Below are positions 25,501-33,772 of a stretch of 42,545 bases of DNA, one piece after another. Source of the DNA: Methanocorpusculum sp. (GTDB lineage: Archaea > Halobacteriota > Methanomicrobia > Methanomicrobiales > Methanocorpusculaceae); NCBI GenBank assembly GCA_029987245.1, contig DALTWG010000008.1:1-42545 (forward strand), written 5' to 3'. The stretch's first letter is position 1; every line of letters begins with the position of its first letter. The position numbers and the translations under genes are program-made. A model generated the notes under the pieces. It searched no databases. It was given only the letters and a program-made list of their open reading frames with translations, and had not been told where the DNA came from.

Positions 25501-25845
25501 AATCTGATGAATCAGGAGATTGCGCAGGAGATTTTAGAGGAACACGGCCTTTGTGTTGCGACGGCAGATGACGGCACACAGGCTGTTGAGATAATGAAAG
25601 CGGCAAAGCCGGGCGACTTTGACCTGATTTTAATGGATATCCAGATGCCTTTGATGAACGGTTATGATGCAACACGTGCTATCCGGAATCTGGATTCGCC
25701 GGCTGCACAGATTCCGATTATTGCAATGACCGCAAATGCGTTTGAGGAAGACAAGCAGCTTGCTCTTGAGGCGGGCATGAATGACCATGTGCCCAAGCCG
25801 ATTGATATTGAAAAACTGAAAGCGGCAATGGCGAAATTTTTGTAA
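22594..25845 (+). CDS. Soluble hybrid sensor histidine kinase with two receiver domains
   Basis: 1083 residues with no membrane helix. The first 540 residues hold a PAS-like unit (12-140) and three similar sensor units (from about 150, 285 and 415), each with a Y.V core and a D.....M block. A coiled coil (545-570) leads into HisKA, with H583 in MSHDIRTPMNAI. HATPase motifs NAVKYTPAGG and GTGLGMAI follow. Receiver 1 has D877 (IDWLMPDMNG) and receiver 2 has D1015 (LMDIQMP). AGGA lies nine bases before the ATG. A six-codon upstream ORF (22577) overlaps the start as ATGA. No output protein is adjacent. Confidence 0.92.
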   Translation: MTQTSDKLGAIPLSSDILVKANLGLWAFELDEGKPPRMYVNTTMLGLIGLTEQKPPEETYHAWYDNIDNASYDLVTEAVNKMVAGEHAEVQYPWHHPNGSTFIVRCGGVRNFAYTQGIRIEGVHQNVTEVLHYRSAELQRVTDKLKQTQAFTNFFVDSFVSAYYIGLTDLSCTIYHRTAELDKNYPVLDNYLASVTDYINKDVHADDRKRMLEAVSPDYIRARLAKEPSFSVTMRDISGSVEKIYRFQAIRGADADHAAIGFTDITHEAEEEAQARKVELLAGQSKDIINSMAKEFRSLYRVSFADDTLTVLGRSAAMEKKYGRYTKYSEALRNYIETDVLENDRAMMHKETTPAVIQERLAVSDSYFVDFREYSTGIVRWHRMQVRNLPGAEDLLLGFAERDREIVTGHITKRFFDDYFAIYMVSIPRNRVKVIKGTDFFFRSESAEIYQFDEIMPPFIATVKEKDREHFRTLLSPEGVRNYFSDADRREYVYESPNVAKHAATGWTKVTYYVTERVNGEADNYVMCFSLLDSEQIKKLKLSELVATQKEQLEEQQKALEEALQLAQSANRAKTTFLNNMSHDIRTPMNAIIGYTGLAASHIDNKDQVQSYLTKIGQSSDHLLSLINDVLDMSRIESGKMNISENEENLPDIIHTLRDIVQADINAKQLEFFIDSVDVHDERIVCDKLRLNQILLNVLSNAVKYTPAGGIITFRVTEKTRAPTASGYAGFEFRIKDNGIGMDAEFLKTIYDPFTRVKSSTVSGIQGTGLGMAITKSIVDMMGGEIDIRSEPEKGTEVILNFSFKIAGGRKCPDKIPDIEGMRGLVVDDDSNTCISVSKMLRDAGMRSEWCVSGKEAVIRTTESLTMGDLFKVYIIDWLMPDMNGIETTRRIRKIVGSEAPIIILTAYDWSDIEEEAREAGVTGFVSKPLFPSDLHRVLKNCCGHVEEGAEESVSGFDFTGKKILLVEDNLMNQEIAQEILEEHGLCVATADDGTQAVEIMKAAKPGDFDLILMDIQMPLMNGYDATRAIRNLDSPAAQIPIIAMTANAFEEDKQLALEAGMNDHVPKPIDIEKLKAAMAKFL

Positions 25846-25895
25846 CTCCTTTTTTTACGGCGCGGGTTTGGGGGAAAAAGTCATCGCGAGATGAA

Positions 25896-25962
25896 AGTTT
25901 TTCCGGTGCACTGGAAAAAGTATCTTTTTAAAATAAGTTTTTCCGCTGTACTGGAAAAACTT
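25896..25962 (+). promoter_or_regulatory. Two palindromes 40 bases apart around a TATA-like site
   Basis: AGTTTTTCC...GGAAAAAGT at 25896-25921 and AAGTTTTTCC...GGAAAAACTT at 25935-25962 (10-bp perfect arms) frame TTTTTAAAATAAG. A looser GGAAAAA/TTTTTCC pair precedes them at 25873-25904. They lie 30-100 bases before the ATPase gene. Confidence 0.5.
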
Positions 25963-25994
25963 TTAGTGCTTGCACAGCCAACATAGTATAAACA

Positions 25995-27218
25995 ATGCCC
26001 GACTCCGTTATCCCCCGCCCGGTTTATCTTGACCGCGTTCTGCAGTTCAAAGACACCGGGCTCATCAAAGTTATAACCGGCATCAGACGATGCGGCAAAT
26101 CAAAAGTGCTGGAACTCTTTGAAAACCATCTGCTTTCCAGCGGTGTTGCAGAAGATCATATCATCTTCATGAATTTTGAACGGATGGAATACGACACCCT
26201 GCGTGATTACAAGGCATTATACGACGCCATCCGAGGAAAAATGACGGAAAAAGACGGGCACTACTATCTTCTCCTTGATGAAATCCAGACGGTGGAACAC
26301 TGGGAAAAAGCAATCGCCTCGCTGAACGCGGAAAACTCCTGCGATATTACCATAACCGGCTCCAATGCCTGGCTTCTTTCCTCGGAACTCTCCACCCTTC
26401 TTTCAGGCAGATATGTTGAAATCAAAGTCCTTCCTCTGTCGTTTAAGGAATATCTGCAGTTTTCCCAAAATGAAAAGACAGAAACCCTGCAGGAAAAATT
26501 CAGCAGGTATCTGCAGTTCGGTGCATTTCCTTTCATCCTTTCGCTGCCTCAGGAACCTTCGGCCGTGAACCGGTATCTCGAAAGCATCTACACAACCGTG
26601 CTTACCAAAGACATTTTGTCACGCAGCCGCATAAAAGACCCAGACCTTCTCGAACGCCTGATAAAATATATTGCGCAGACTACGGGAAATTATCTTTCGC
26701 CAAACAAAATCAGCGGATGCGTCAGTTCAACGGCAAAAGGTACGCACGTCAAATCCGAAACAATAGCAAATTATCTGTCCGTGCTGAAAAAAGCTTTTGT
26801 CATTTATGAAGTCCCCCGGTTTGACATCAAAGGAAAAGATATCCTCAAAACCCTTGCAAAATACTATATCATCGATACCGGACTGCGCAATATGCTTTTA
26901 GGATACTCGGATACGGATTTCGGATTTGTTCTTGAAACCGTCGTGTATTTTGAACTGCTCAGACGCGGCTATCAGGTTTTTGTAGGCAAATACGGCACTG
27001 CGGAAGTGGACTTTGTTGCGGTTAAACCCGAAGAAAAACTCTATGTCCAGGTAACCGAAAGCGTAAGAGGAGAAGAGGTGCGAAAAAGAGAACTTGCCCC
27101 GCTTCTCTCTATTCCTGACAACTACCGCAAAATCATTCTATCGCTTGATGAAACCTATGTCAGCGACCATGAAGGAATAGTGTTTCAAAACCTCATCAGG
27201 TTTTTGCTTGAGGAGTGA
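25995..27218 (+). CDS. AAA_14 / DUF4143 ATPase
   Basis: 407 residues. Walker A is GIRRCGKS (29-36), Walker B is LLLDEIQ (D97, E98), and TGSNAWLLSSELS is the sensor. The C-terminal half is DUF4143 with a nuclease-like end (VGKYGTAEVDFVAV). The family is abundant in archaea and gut bacteria; function is unproven, with some members tied to mobile elements or toxin-like systems. It stands alone behind a repeated palindrome that may be its operator. Confidence 0.85.
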   Translation: MPDSVIPRPVYLDRVLQFKDTGLIKVITGIRRCGKSKVLELFENHLLSSGVAEDHIIFMNFERMEYDTLRDYKALYDAIRGKMTEKDGHYYLLLDEIQTVEHWEKAIASLNAENSCDITITGSNAWLLSSELSTLLSGRYVEIKVLPLSFKEYLQFSQNEKTETLQEKFSRYLQFGAFPFILSLPQEPSAVNRYLESIYTTVLTKDILSRSRIKDPDLLERLIKYIAQTTGNYLSPNKISGCVSSTAKGTHVKSETIANYLSVLKKAFVIYEVPRFDIKGKDILKTLAKYYIIDTGLRNMLLGYSDTDFGFVLETVVYFELLRRGYQVFVGKYGTAEVDFVAVKPEEKLYVQVTESVRGEEVRKRELAPLLSIPDNYRKIILSLDETYVSDHEGIVFQNLIRFLLEE

Positions 27219-27232
27219 AATTTTTCCTGTCT

Positions 27233-28966
27233 TCAGACAGGCAGTACTGTCGGATAATACTGCATTCCGAATGCAACGGCATCCGCGAGGGCTGGAATAT
27301 TAATCACAAGCAGCGCCGCCGCAAGACAGATAAGTATGACCAGTTCGATTTTTGGATGATTTGCACACAGTTTATGTATCGCAAGATACACAAGCGCTAT
27401 GACAGCCCAGGCGAAATAGAAAGTGAACAGAACCGTTTCATTTGCACCCCAGCCGACAATGCCAATCAGAAGAACAGAAAAGGCAGTCATCCATATACAT
27501 ATTTTGGCAAACCGCTCTTTGCGGTACCAGATAAACCCGCAGACAGCAGCCGCAAGCACAATATATCCCGCAATCCCTGCCCAGAAACCCGGCACACTGG
27601 AGTAGTAAAAAGGCGCACCAAAACTATAGTGTGATGGCAGGCTTGCTCCCGATTCCGGTGCAAACAGAAGCGATGAAACAAAATTGCCGTACATGGACAA
27701 TTTCTCTGTTAATGTCTGACCGATATTCACATTATGCGTCTGCCCAACAATCTCCTGAACAGCCGAACCAAACACTGACAGCCTGCCGCAAAGGAGAAAC
27801 AGCACAACCGCCTTGCAGGCAACCGACAGGTATTTTTTTATGTCAAATTTCTTTGCAAGAAACGGGAACATGACCGCACTGGTGGTAACTGTTCCAACAG
27901 CTCCGATAAACAGCCAGTCCTTGAACCTCTCTGAAGTGCAGACAGAATACACAAACAAGACAAGCCAGAATGCAGCAAAAAAATAATTCTCAATTGTCAG
28001 TGAAAAAATAATACTGGGAAATGCGACCGTCATTATCAGCAGAAATCCTGCTTTAAGATATCCTTTTGCCTTCACCAGGCGGGATAACAGAACCGCAGTA
28101 ACGCCGAGTGCTGCAATCTGCAGTATGGCGATTGTCATAATATATGCTTCCGGTACAAAAAACAACACCTTTGAAACCAGGAATGCAATTATGCCAAAAG
28201 GAAGCCCGAACAACCCGAAGATGATATGCTTGATACTGCACACTGAACCGCTGCTTCCCACCGTACCTATCATATTGAACGAGTTATCTTTATACAGCAT
28301 CATTGAATTCGCTTCGTAAAAGACATTAAACTGCGCATAGAATAGATCCGTCAGCGAATAAAGAACCGGCACCGCTATAGCACCGCAGATAACGATAATT
28401 CCCAGATACCATTTTTCAACCCGGTCAAGTCCGCGGATAAAGCCAAGCACTACCGGAATCAGAGTACAAAGCAGAAATTTCCAGAACAGGTAAAGAGCAT
28501 AGAGGATAAGAATACAAAATACTATGGTGCACGGCACCGGAAAAACATCCGGGTGTGCACACAGCCCTTCTGCAAAAATCCAGGAGGTGACAAGGGCTAA
28601 CCCTCCTGCTGCCGCGCAATATGGTTTTGCTGTCTCTTTCCAGATTTTCTGCAGGAGATTTTTTCTGCAGACAAGATACAGCCAGAGCGCCGCCCCTATA
28701 ATAACAGACGGGAGGATAAATGCAGTCGACGGGAGAGTAGGCAATGTGATTGTCTGCTCTGCAAATTCGCTGGCCAGTGCGCGCAAAAAATCCAATGTAG
28801 TATACGGTATGGAAAGAATAAACGTAACCGATACCGCCGAAATCAGAAACAGTGCCTTTACCAGAAAATTATCCGGAGAATATTTTTTTGCAGGGATGCT
28901 CTCTGCTGCAGCAGTACCCTTTTCTGCAGGTTCAGTACGCTTTTTCAGATGAGACAAATGATACAT
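27233..28966 (-). CDS. Large polytopic membrane protein, possible GT-C type glycosyltransferase
   Basis: 577 residues with about twelve or more membrane helices after a basic 40-residue cytoplasmic tail. Size and topology resemble GT-C sugar transferases and DUF6080-type proteins, but I cannot name a catalytic motif with certainty. It follows the UbiA and HAD-GtrA genes on the same strand after 66 bases. Use of a lipid-linked sugar made by that cluster is an inference. The 15-base gap to the convergent ATPase gene holds no separate terminator. Confidence 0.55.
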   Translation of the reverse strand: MYHLSHLKKRTEPAEKGTAAAESIPAKKYSPDNFLVKALFLISAVSVTFILSIPYTTLDFLRALASEFAEQTITLPTLPSTAFILPSVIIGAALWLYLVCRKNLLQKIWKETAKPYCAAAGGLALVTSWIFAEGLCAHPDVFPVPCTIVFCILILYALYLFWKFLLCTLIPVVLGFIRGLDRVEKWYLGIIVICGAIAVPVLYSLTDLFYAQFNVFYEANSMMLYKDNSFNMIGTVGSSGSVCSIKHIIFGLFGLPFGIIAFLVSKVLFFVPEAYIMTIAILQIAALGVTAVLLSRLVKAKGYLKAGFLLIMTVAFPSIIFSLTIENYFFAAFWLVLFVYSVCTSERFKDWLFIGAVGTVTTSAVMFPFLAKKFDIKKYLSVACKAVVLFLLCGRLSVFGSAVQEIVGQTHNVNIGQTLTEKLSMYGNFVSSLLFAPESGASLPSHYSFGAPFYYSSVPGFWAGIAGYIVLAAAVCGFIWYRKERFAKICIWMTAFSVLLIGIVGWGANETVLFTFYFAWAVIALVYLAIHKLCANHPKIELVILICLAAALLVINIPALADAVAFGMQYYPTVLPV

Positions 28967-29032
28967 TTTTCCGCGGAAGGTGTTTATTATTAATTTAACG
29001 TAACTGGCTAATAGATGTTTTCCTTTCTCTTC

Positions 29033-30013
29033 TTAGTCTGCCTTGGATGCGCCCGGACGTTTTCTGAATGCAAAAACCGTCACCAGTAAAAAGGAAACCG
29101 GCACACCGATAAGTATGGCAAGAATATAGGCAATAGCCTGATGCCAGCCGAGAATATTGATGAACAGCGCTACAAATGCAATCTGAATCAGGAAATTGGG
29201 AATGTAAGACAGGACGAACTTTCCAAATGTTGCCGGATGAAGTTTTTCAGCAAATATCAGTTTTGCCGTGAATGCATAAGTTACAAACAGACTGAGGGCA
29301 TAGCCGAACACGTAAGCTATTGTTGGATGAATTATCAAAGATATAAGAAGGGAAGTGATAAAATTTGCAAGACACCCCATGGCGCCGCAGAAATTAAACA
29401 TCAGGAAATGCCGGGAGAAAAACAGCATTTTCATCTTTTTAAGCGTTGAAGGGCGGTACTCATTCCAGGGTACAAGTTTGTCTTTAGAAACAATATAAGC
29501 CTCTTTTGCAATCTTTGCAAGGGGCTCATCAGACAACGAATCCGAATAAAATTTCTCAACGGCAGCATCCGGCAAAACCGCACGCAGCCGCACAACCTTT
29601 TCCTCTCCCTTGCAGTTTTCACCGCAAAACCTCCCCGTCTTTTCGTCCACACGTGATGCAATCAGAAAAACCCCGAGTTTTTCTGCTGCCGGCGCAAGCA
29701 GAAATTCCGGCGATGCGGAAATGATAATGTCAGACTCTTTTTTTGTCTTCAGATACCATTTATTTATTTTTCCAAAATGCGTTTCCCAAAACGCTGCTAT
29801 TTCTTTTTCTGCATCGGGCAGGTACGTAAGAAAATAAAACAGCCTCTCCTTGAAACCCGTCAGGGTGATGCGGCCGAAACAATACTTTGCATAAGCAAAG
29901 CAGAGGCCCGGGAGGGTAAACAGTATTTTTTTATGCCGCTTTATGCAAAAGAGGAAAAAGTCAATGGAGCTGTCCCCGTCATAGATTGTTTTGTCAAAGT
30001 CATATACATCCAT
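29033..30013 (-). CDS. HAD-IB phosphatase fused to a GtrA-like membrane domain
   Basis: 326 residues. Residues 1-190 are a HAD hydrolase: DFDKTIYDGDS (nucleophile D5, acid D7), SASPEFLLAP (motif II) and YSDSLSDEPLA (motif IV). Residues 205-320 are a four-helix GtrA/DPMS-type domain (FNFCGAMGCLANFITS). HAD proteins next to UbiA-type phosphoribosyltransferases may remove the 5-phosphate from the lipid-linked sugar, and GtrA proteins are thought to flip lipid-linked sugars. Joining both in one chain fits consecutive steps. Six bases separate it from the UbiA gene. Confidence 0.8.
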   Translation of the reverse strand: MDVYDFDKTIYDGDSSIDFFLFCIKRHKKILFTLPGLCFAYAKYCFGRITLTGFKERLFYFLTYLPDAEKEIAAFWETHFGKINKWYLKTKKESDIIISASPEFLLAPAAEKLGVFLIASRVDEKTGRFCGENCKGEEKVVRLRAVLPDAAVEKFYSDSLSDEPLAKIAKEAYIVSKDKLVPWNEYRPSTLKKMKMLFFSRHFLMFNFCGAMGCLANFITSLLISLIIHPTIAYVFGYALSLFVTYAFTAKLIFAEKLHPATFGKFVLSYIPNFLIQIAFVALFINILGWHQAIAYILAILIGVPVSFLLVTVFAFRKRPGASKAD

Positions 30014-30019
30014 ACCGGC

Positions 30020-30889
30020 TTACAACCACCCGTATATTATCAGGAACATGAGAAGGGCAAAGGCGATATTCAAAACAAGCAGCGGTTTGTCTTTCACTAT
30101 TGCGCGAAGCGGTTCCTGATGGCCCTGCATTTCTGTTAACTGATAACGTAATGCAAGAATGATAGTGAACGGCACCGTCCAGATAATGTTCGGACCGTAT
30201 TTTGCAATGGTAATATCATTAATACACCACAGTGCATAACACACAAGCGCCATGCCAAGACACAGCATCATGCTTTTGTCGACATACTCTTTGGTGTATC
30301 CTTTCAAAGAGGTGCGGGTTTCTGCAGATTTTTCCTCATAGCGTATCTCGGACCCTCTTTTAAACAGACTGAGATAGAGGGAAAGTGCAAATGCTATGAT
30401 AAACAGCCACCGGGAAATCCAGGCGTCTATGAGTGCTACACCGAAGAGAACGCGCAGGAAAAAGCCGGCTGCAATTATGCATACATCCACCAGAGGGATT
30501 TTTTTGAGTTTTGCAGAGTACCAGAGATTCAGAACAAAATATACGGCAAGAATCAGCCATGCATAGATATTTGCCCCGAATCCGATTATACCTATGCCGA
30601 TAGATGCGAGGAAAATACACACGGCAAAAATGACTGCGGAGCGGATTGAAACACGCCCCGATGCAATCGGTCTGTTGCATTTGGTCTTGTGTTTTCTGTC
30701 GTTTTCCACATCAAGAATGTCATTTAAGATATAGATAACCGCTGAAAAACCGTAAAAAGTGATGCATCCGACAATTGTTATAAAGAGTAAATTCCAGTCA
30801 AACAATGCTCCGCTGAAAAACAGCGGGGCAAAGATTACGATATTTTTTGCCATCTGCGGCAGACGTATAAGCTTAATATACGGATTCAT
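30020..30889 (-). CDS. UbiA prenyltransferase, decaprenyl-phosphate phosphoribosyltransferase type
   Basis: 289 residues, about nine membrane helices. The start YIKLIRLPQMAKNIVIFAPL and the motif N56-D57-x2-D60-x3-D64, followed by HKTKCNRPIASGRVS, match the Rv3806c-like group, which transfers phosphoribose from PRPP to polyprenyl phosphate. That group makes donors for ribofuranosyl or arabinofuranosyl groups. Other archaeal UbiA enzymes make membrane ethers, so the donor assignment is probable but not certain. GGAG precedes the ATG, and a small ORF overlaps it. Confidence 0.8.
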   Translation of the reverse strand: MNPYIKLIRLPQMAKNIVIFAPLFFSGALFDWNLLFITIVGCITFYGFSAVIYILNDILDVENDRKHKTKCNRPIASGRVSIRSAVIFAVCIFLASIGIGIIGFGANIYAWLILAVYFVLNLWYSAKLKKIPLVDVCIIAAGFFLRVLFGVALIDAWISRWLFIIAFALSLYLSLFKRGSEIRYEEKSAETRTSLKGYTKEYVDKSMMLCLGMALVCYALWCINDITIAKYGPNIIWTVPFTIILALRYQLTEMQGHQEPLRAIVKDKPLLVLNIAFALLMFLIIYGWL

Positions 30890-31020
30890 CAGCAGATCTC
30901 CTCAAGAATATGCCGGCGTGTTTTAAAACGGCTCCAGATTCCGGTTTCGGATTCGTTCAGACACCAGATACCGGACTGCATCAGAAATTCTGAACGTGGT
31001 TTGCAAACTGAAAGTGACAT
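30889..31020 (-). CDS. 43-residue ORF coupled to the UbiA gene
   Basis: ATG at 31020; the stop TGA shares a base with the UbiA start (TGATG). The peptide is mixed, with a basic end (SRFKTRRHILEEIC), and has no membrane helix. Overlap with the next gene and AAGGGA before the ATG speak for translation. A TATA-like TGTATATAAGG at about 31024-31036 is too close for the first ATG, so the in-frame ATG at 30981 (30 residues) is an alternative. Confidence 0.4.
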   Translation of the reverse strand: MSLSVCKPRSEFLMQSGIWCLNESETGIWSRFKTRRHILEEIC

Positions 31021-31168
31021 ATTCCCTTATATACAATATGTACGAAAAAGGTAATAGGAATTTCTATTTATTAATGCTTTGTGCAAGTGTCTGTCTAAAA
31101 ACCTTCCCTGTTTTCGAGACTAAAAATTCCAATACTATATCTCTAAGTAACACCAATATATTACCCGC

Positions 31169-33766
31169 ATGTCACAAGAGGAACTACCAAAGACATATGA
31201 CTTTGCCGCCGTCGAAAAACGCTGGCTTGAGCAGTGGAACGACGCGGACTTCTATTTCGATACCGAATCGAAAAAACCACAATACATTATCGACACCCCT
31301 CCGCCGTATCCGACCGGTAAACTCCACATCGGACACGCGCTCAACTGGGTGTACATGGATATTATCGCCCGCTACAAGAGAATGACCGGCTTTAACGTCA
31401 TGTTCCCGCAGGGCTGGGACTGCCACGGCCTTCCGACCGAGGTGAAAGTCGAAGAAACCCACCACATCACCAAAAACGACGTTTCCCGTGAAGAGTTCCG
31501 CAGAATGTGCCGTGAACTCACTGAGGAAAACATCGTCAAAATGCGCCAGTCGCTGCGCACCATGGGATTTTCGGTAGACTGGTCCAACGAATACATCACC
31601 ATGATGCCGTACTACTATGGCAAAACCCAGCTTTCGTTCCTTCGAATGCTCAAAGCAGGCTACATTTACCAGGCCGAACACCCGGTAAACTTCTGCACCC
31701 GCTGCGAAACCGCAATTGCATTCGCCGAAGTCAGCTACGAAGAACAGGACTCGTTCCTCAACTTCTTCAACTTTGACGGACTGGAAATTGCAACCTCCCG
31801 GCCGGAGCTGCTCGGAGCCTGTGTTGCAGTAGCCGTTCATCCTGATGACGACAGATACAAGACAATCGTGGGCAAAACCCTTAAAGTTCCTCTCTTTGGT
31901 CACGAAGTCAAGATTATCGCCGATGACCAGGTTGACCCTTCGTTTGGTTCCGGTGCAGTAATGATTTGTACCTTCGGAGACAAGACCGATGTATTCTGGT
32001 GGAAGAAATACAACCTCCCGCTCAGAAAGGCAATCACGCCGAAAGGCACCATGACTGCCATCTGCGGCAAATACGAAGGATTAACCACCAAAGAATGCCG
32101 TGCGGCGGTAATTGCTGATATGAAGGCGGAAGGCATCCTTTACAGACAGGAACCGCTGCACCACTCTGTAGGCTGCTGCTGGAGATGCAAGACGCCGATT
32201 GAGATTTTATCCGAACGCCAGTGGTTCGTTAAAGTAAAGGGAGATGAAATTATCAAAGCCGCCCGTGAAATCAAGTGGTACCCCGAGCACATGCTGCAGC
32301 GCCTGGAAAACTGGGCGGAGCAGATGGAATGGGACTGGTGCATTTCCCGCCAGCGGCTGTTTGCAACGCCGATTCCGGTCTGGTTCTGCGACAAATGCGG
32401 TGAAATGATTTTACCGGACGAAGCAGACCTCCCGATTGACCCAACCATTGACAAACCCAGACACGCCTGCCCGAAATGCGGCAGCACTTCCTTCACCGGT
32501 GAAACGGATGTTCTGGATACCTGGATGGATTCATCTATTACTGACCTCCATGTAACAGGCTGGGACGGAAGCGGCAAGCCGCCTCTGTTTCCGGCGCAGC
32601 TCAGACCGCAGGGTCACGACATTATCCGGACCTGGGCATTCTATACCATCTTAAGAAGCATGGCCCTTGTCGGCGAAAAACCGTGGGACGGCATCTTAAT
32701 CAACGGCATGGTCTTGGGCGAGGACGGATTCAAGATGTCCAAGTCGAGGGGAAACGTTATCGGACCTGAAGATGTGATGGGCCCGTATGGCGTCGATGCT
32801 CTGCGCCAGTGGGCGGCTGCAGGCTCTTCCACCGGTCAGGATATTCTGTTCAACTGGAACGATGTCATTGCTGCATCCCGGTTCCAGACCAAGATGTGGA
32901 ACATTGTCAGATTCTCCCTCATGCAGATTCAGAAAGACTCGCCGGTTCCGGAAACGAACGAGCCCTCCACCCTTATCGACAAATGGATGCTTGCAAACCT
33001 TTCCAACACCATCCGCGACGTGACCGGGGCGATGGAGGCGTATCTCTTCGACAAGGGATTAAAGATTATCAGAGACTTCTCCTGGAACGTGCTTGCAGAC
33101 GAGTACCTTGAATTTGTCAAAGGCAGACTTTACAGCGAAGATGCATCAAGAGCCGGCGCGGTTTACACGCTGAAAACCGTCGTCAATGCTCTCTGTATCA
33201 TGCTTTCGCCCTACATTCCGTTCTTCGCACAGGAATGTTATCACCATTTATCAGGCGGGAAGAGAATCATTGACCAGCAGTGGATTGATTTCAAATATGA
33301 AAATGACCTGGCAATCGCCGACGGCGATTTAGTGGTGAACATTGTCGGAGTTCTTCGCAAGTACAAGCATGACGCGGGGCTTGCACTCAATGCCCCGCTT
33401 GGCGAGGTCACTGTGTACACACCGGGCCGCGTTATCGATGACGGCGGCGACTTGGGCAGAACGGTTAACGCAACGGTACACTGGAAGGCGGAAGAGCCGG
33501 CTCTTATCAAAAATGTCGGCGAGGTTGTCTTCAACAAGGGTATTGTGGGCAAAACCTTCCGCGGCAAGGCCGGCGCCTTCATGAACGCGGTCAAAGCCCT
33601 GCCTGATGCAGACAAGGTTAACCCGCCGGCAACTGTTCTCGTCGACGGTGAAGAACTCGCAGTTCCCGAGGGCTGCTGGACAACATCCTATGTTTACTCC
33701 GTTTCCGGTGAGGCAGTGGATGTAATTATGGTTGACGATGTTACCATTACGGTACACCGCGGCTGA
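31169..33766 (+). CDS. valS: Valyl-tRNA synthetase
   Basis: 865 residues, class I. HIGH is at 53-56 (PTGKLHIGHALN) and KMSKS at 522-526. The editing domain (about 190-330) and zinc-type cysteine pairs (CWRCKTP, CDKCGEM, CPKCG) are present. It charges tRNA-Val. The length suits the archaeal form, which has a short C-terminal tail. The start is the first ATG; the tract before it is AT-rich with TATA-like ACTATATCT about 30 bases upstream. Confidence 0.97.
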   Translation: MSQEELPKTYDFAAVEKRWLEQWNDADFYFDTESKKPQYIIDTPPPYPTGKLHIGHALNWVYMDIIARYKRMTGFNVMFPQGWDCHGLPTEVKVEETHHITKNDVSREEFRRMCRELTEENIVKMRQSLRTMGFSVDWSNEYITMMPYYYGKTQLSFLRMLKAGYIYQAEHPVNFCTRCETAIAFAEVSYEEQDSFLNFFNFDGLEIATSRPELLGACVAVAVHPDDDRYKTIVGKTLKVPLFGHEVKIIADDQVDPSFGSGAVMICTFGDKTDVFWWKKYNLPLRKAITPKGTMTAICGKYEGLTTKECRAAVIADMKAEGILYRQEPLHHSVGCCWRCKTPIEILSERQWFVKVKGDEIIKAAREIKWYPEHMLQRLENWAEQMEWDWCISRQRLFATPIPVWFCDKCGEMILPDEADLPIDPTIDKPRHACPKCGSTSFTGETDVLDTWMDSSITDLHVTGWDGSGKPPLFPAQLRPQGHDIIRTWAFYTILRSMALVGEKPWDGILINGMVLGEDGFKMSKSRGNVIGPEDVMGPYGVDALRQWAAAGSSTGQDILFNWNDVIAASRFQTKMWNIVRFSLMQIQKDSPVPETNEPSTLIDKWMLANLSNTIRDVTGAMEAYLFDKGLKIIRDFSWNVLADEYLEFVKGRLYSEDASRAGAVYTLKTVVNALCIMLSPYIPFFAQECYHHLSGGKRIIDQQWIDFKYENDLAIADGDLVVNIVGVLRKYKHDAGLALNAPLGEVTVYTPGRVIDDGGDLGRTVNATVHWKAEEPALIKNVGEVVFNKGIVGKTFRGKAGAFMNAVKALPDADKVNPPATVLVDGEELAVPEGCWTTSYVYSVSGEAVDVIMVDDVTITVHRG

Positions 33767-33772
33767 TTTTTT

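Noticed and set aside
31184..31903. Long minus-strand ORF opposite valS
   Set aside because: Antisense shadow of the synthetase catalytic region.
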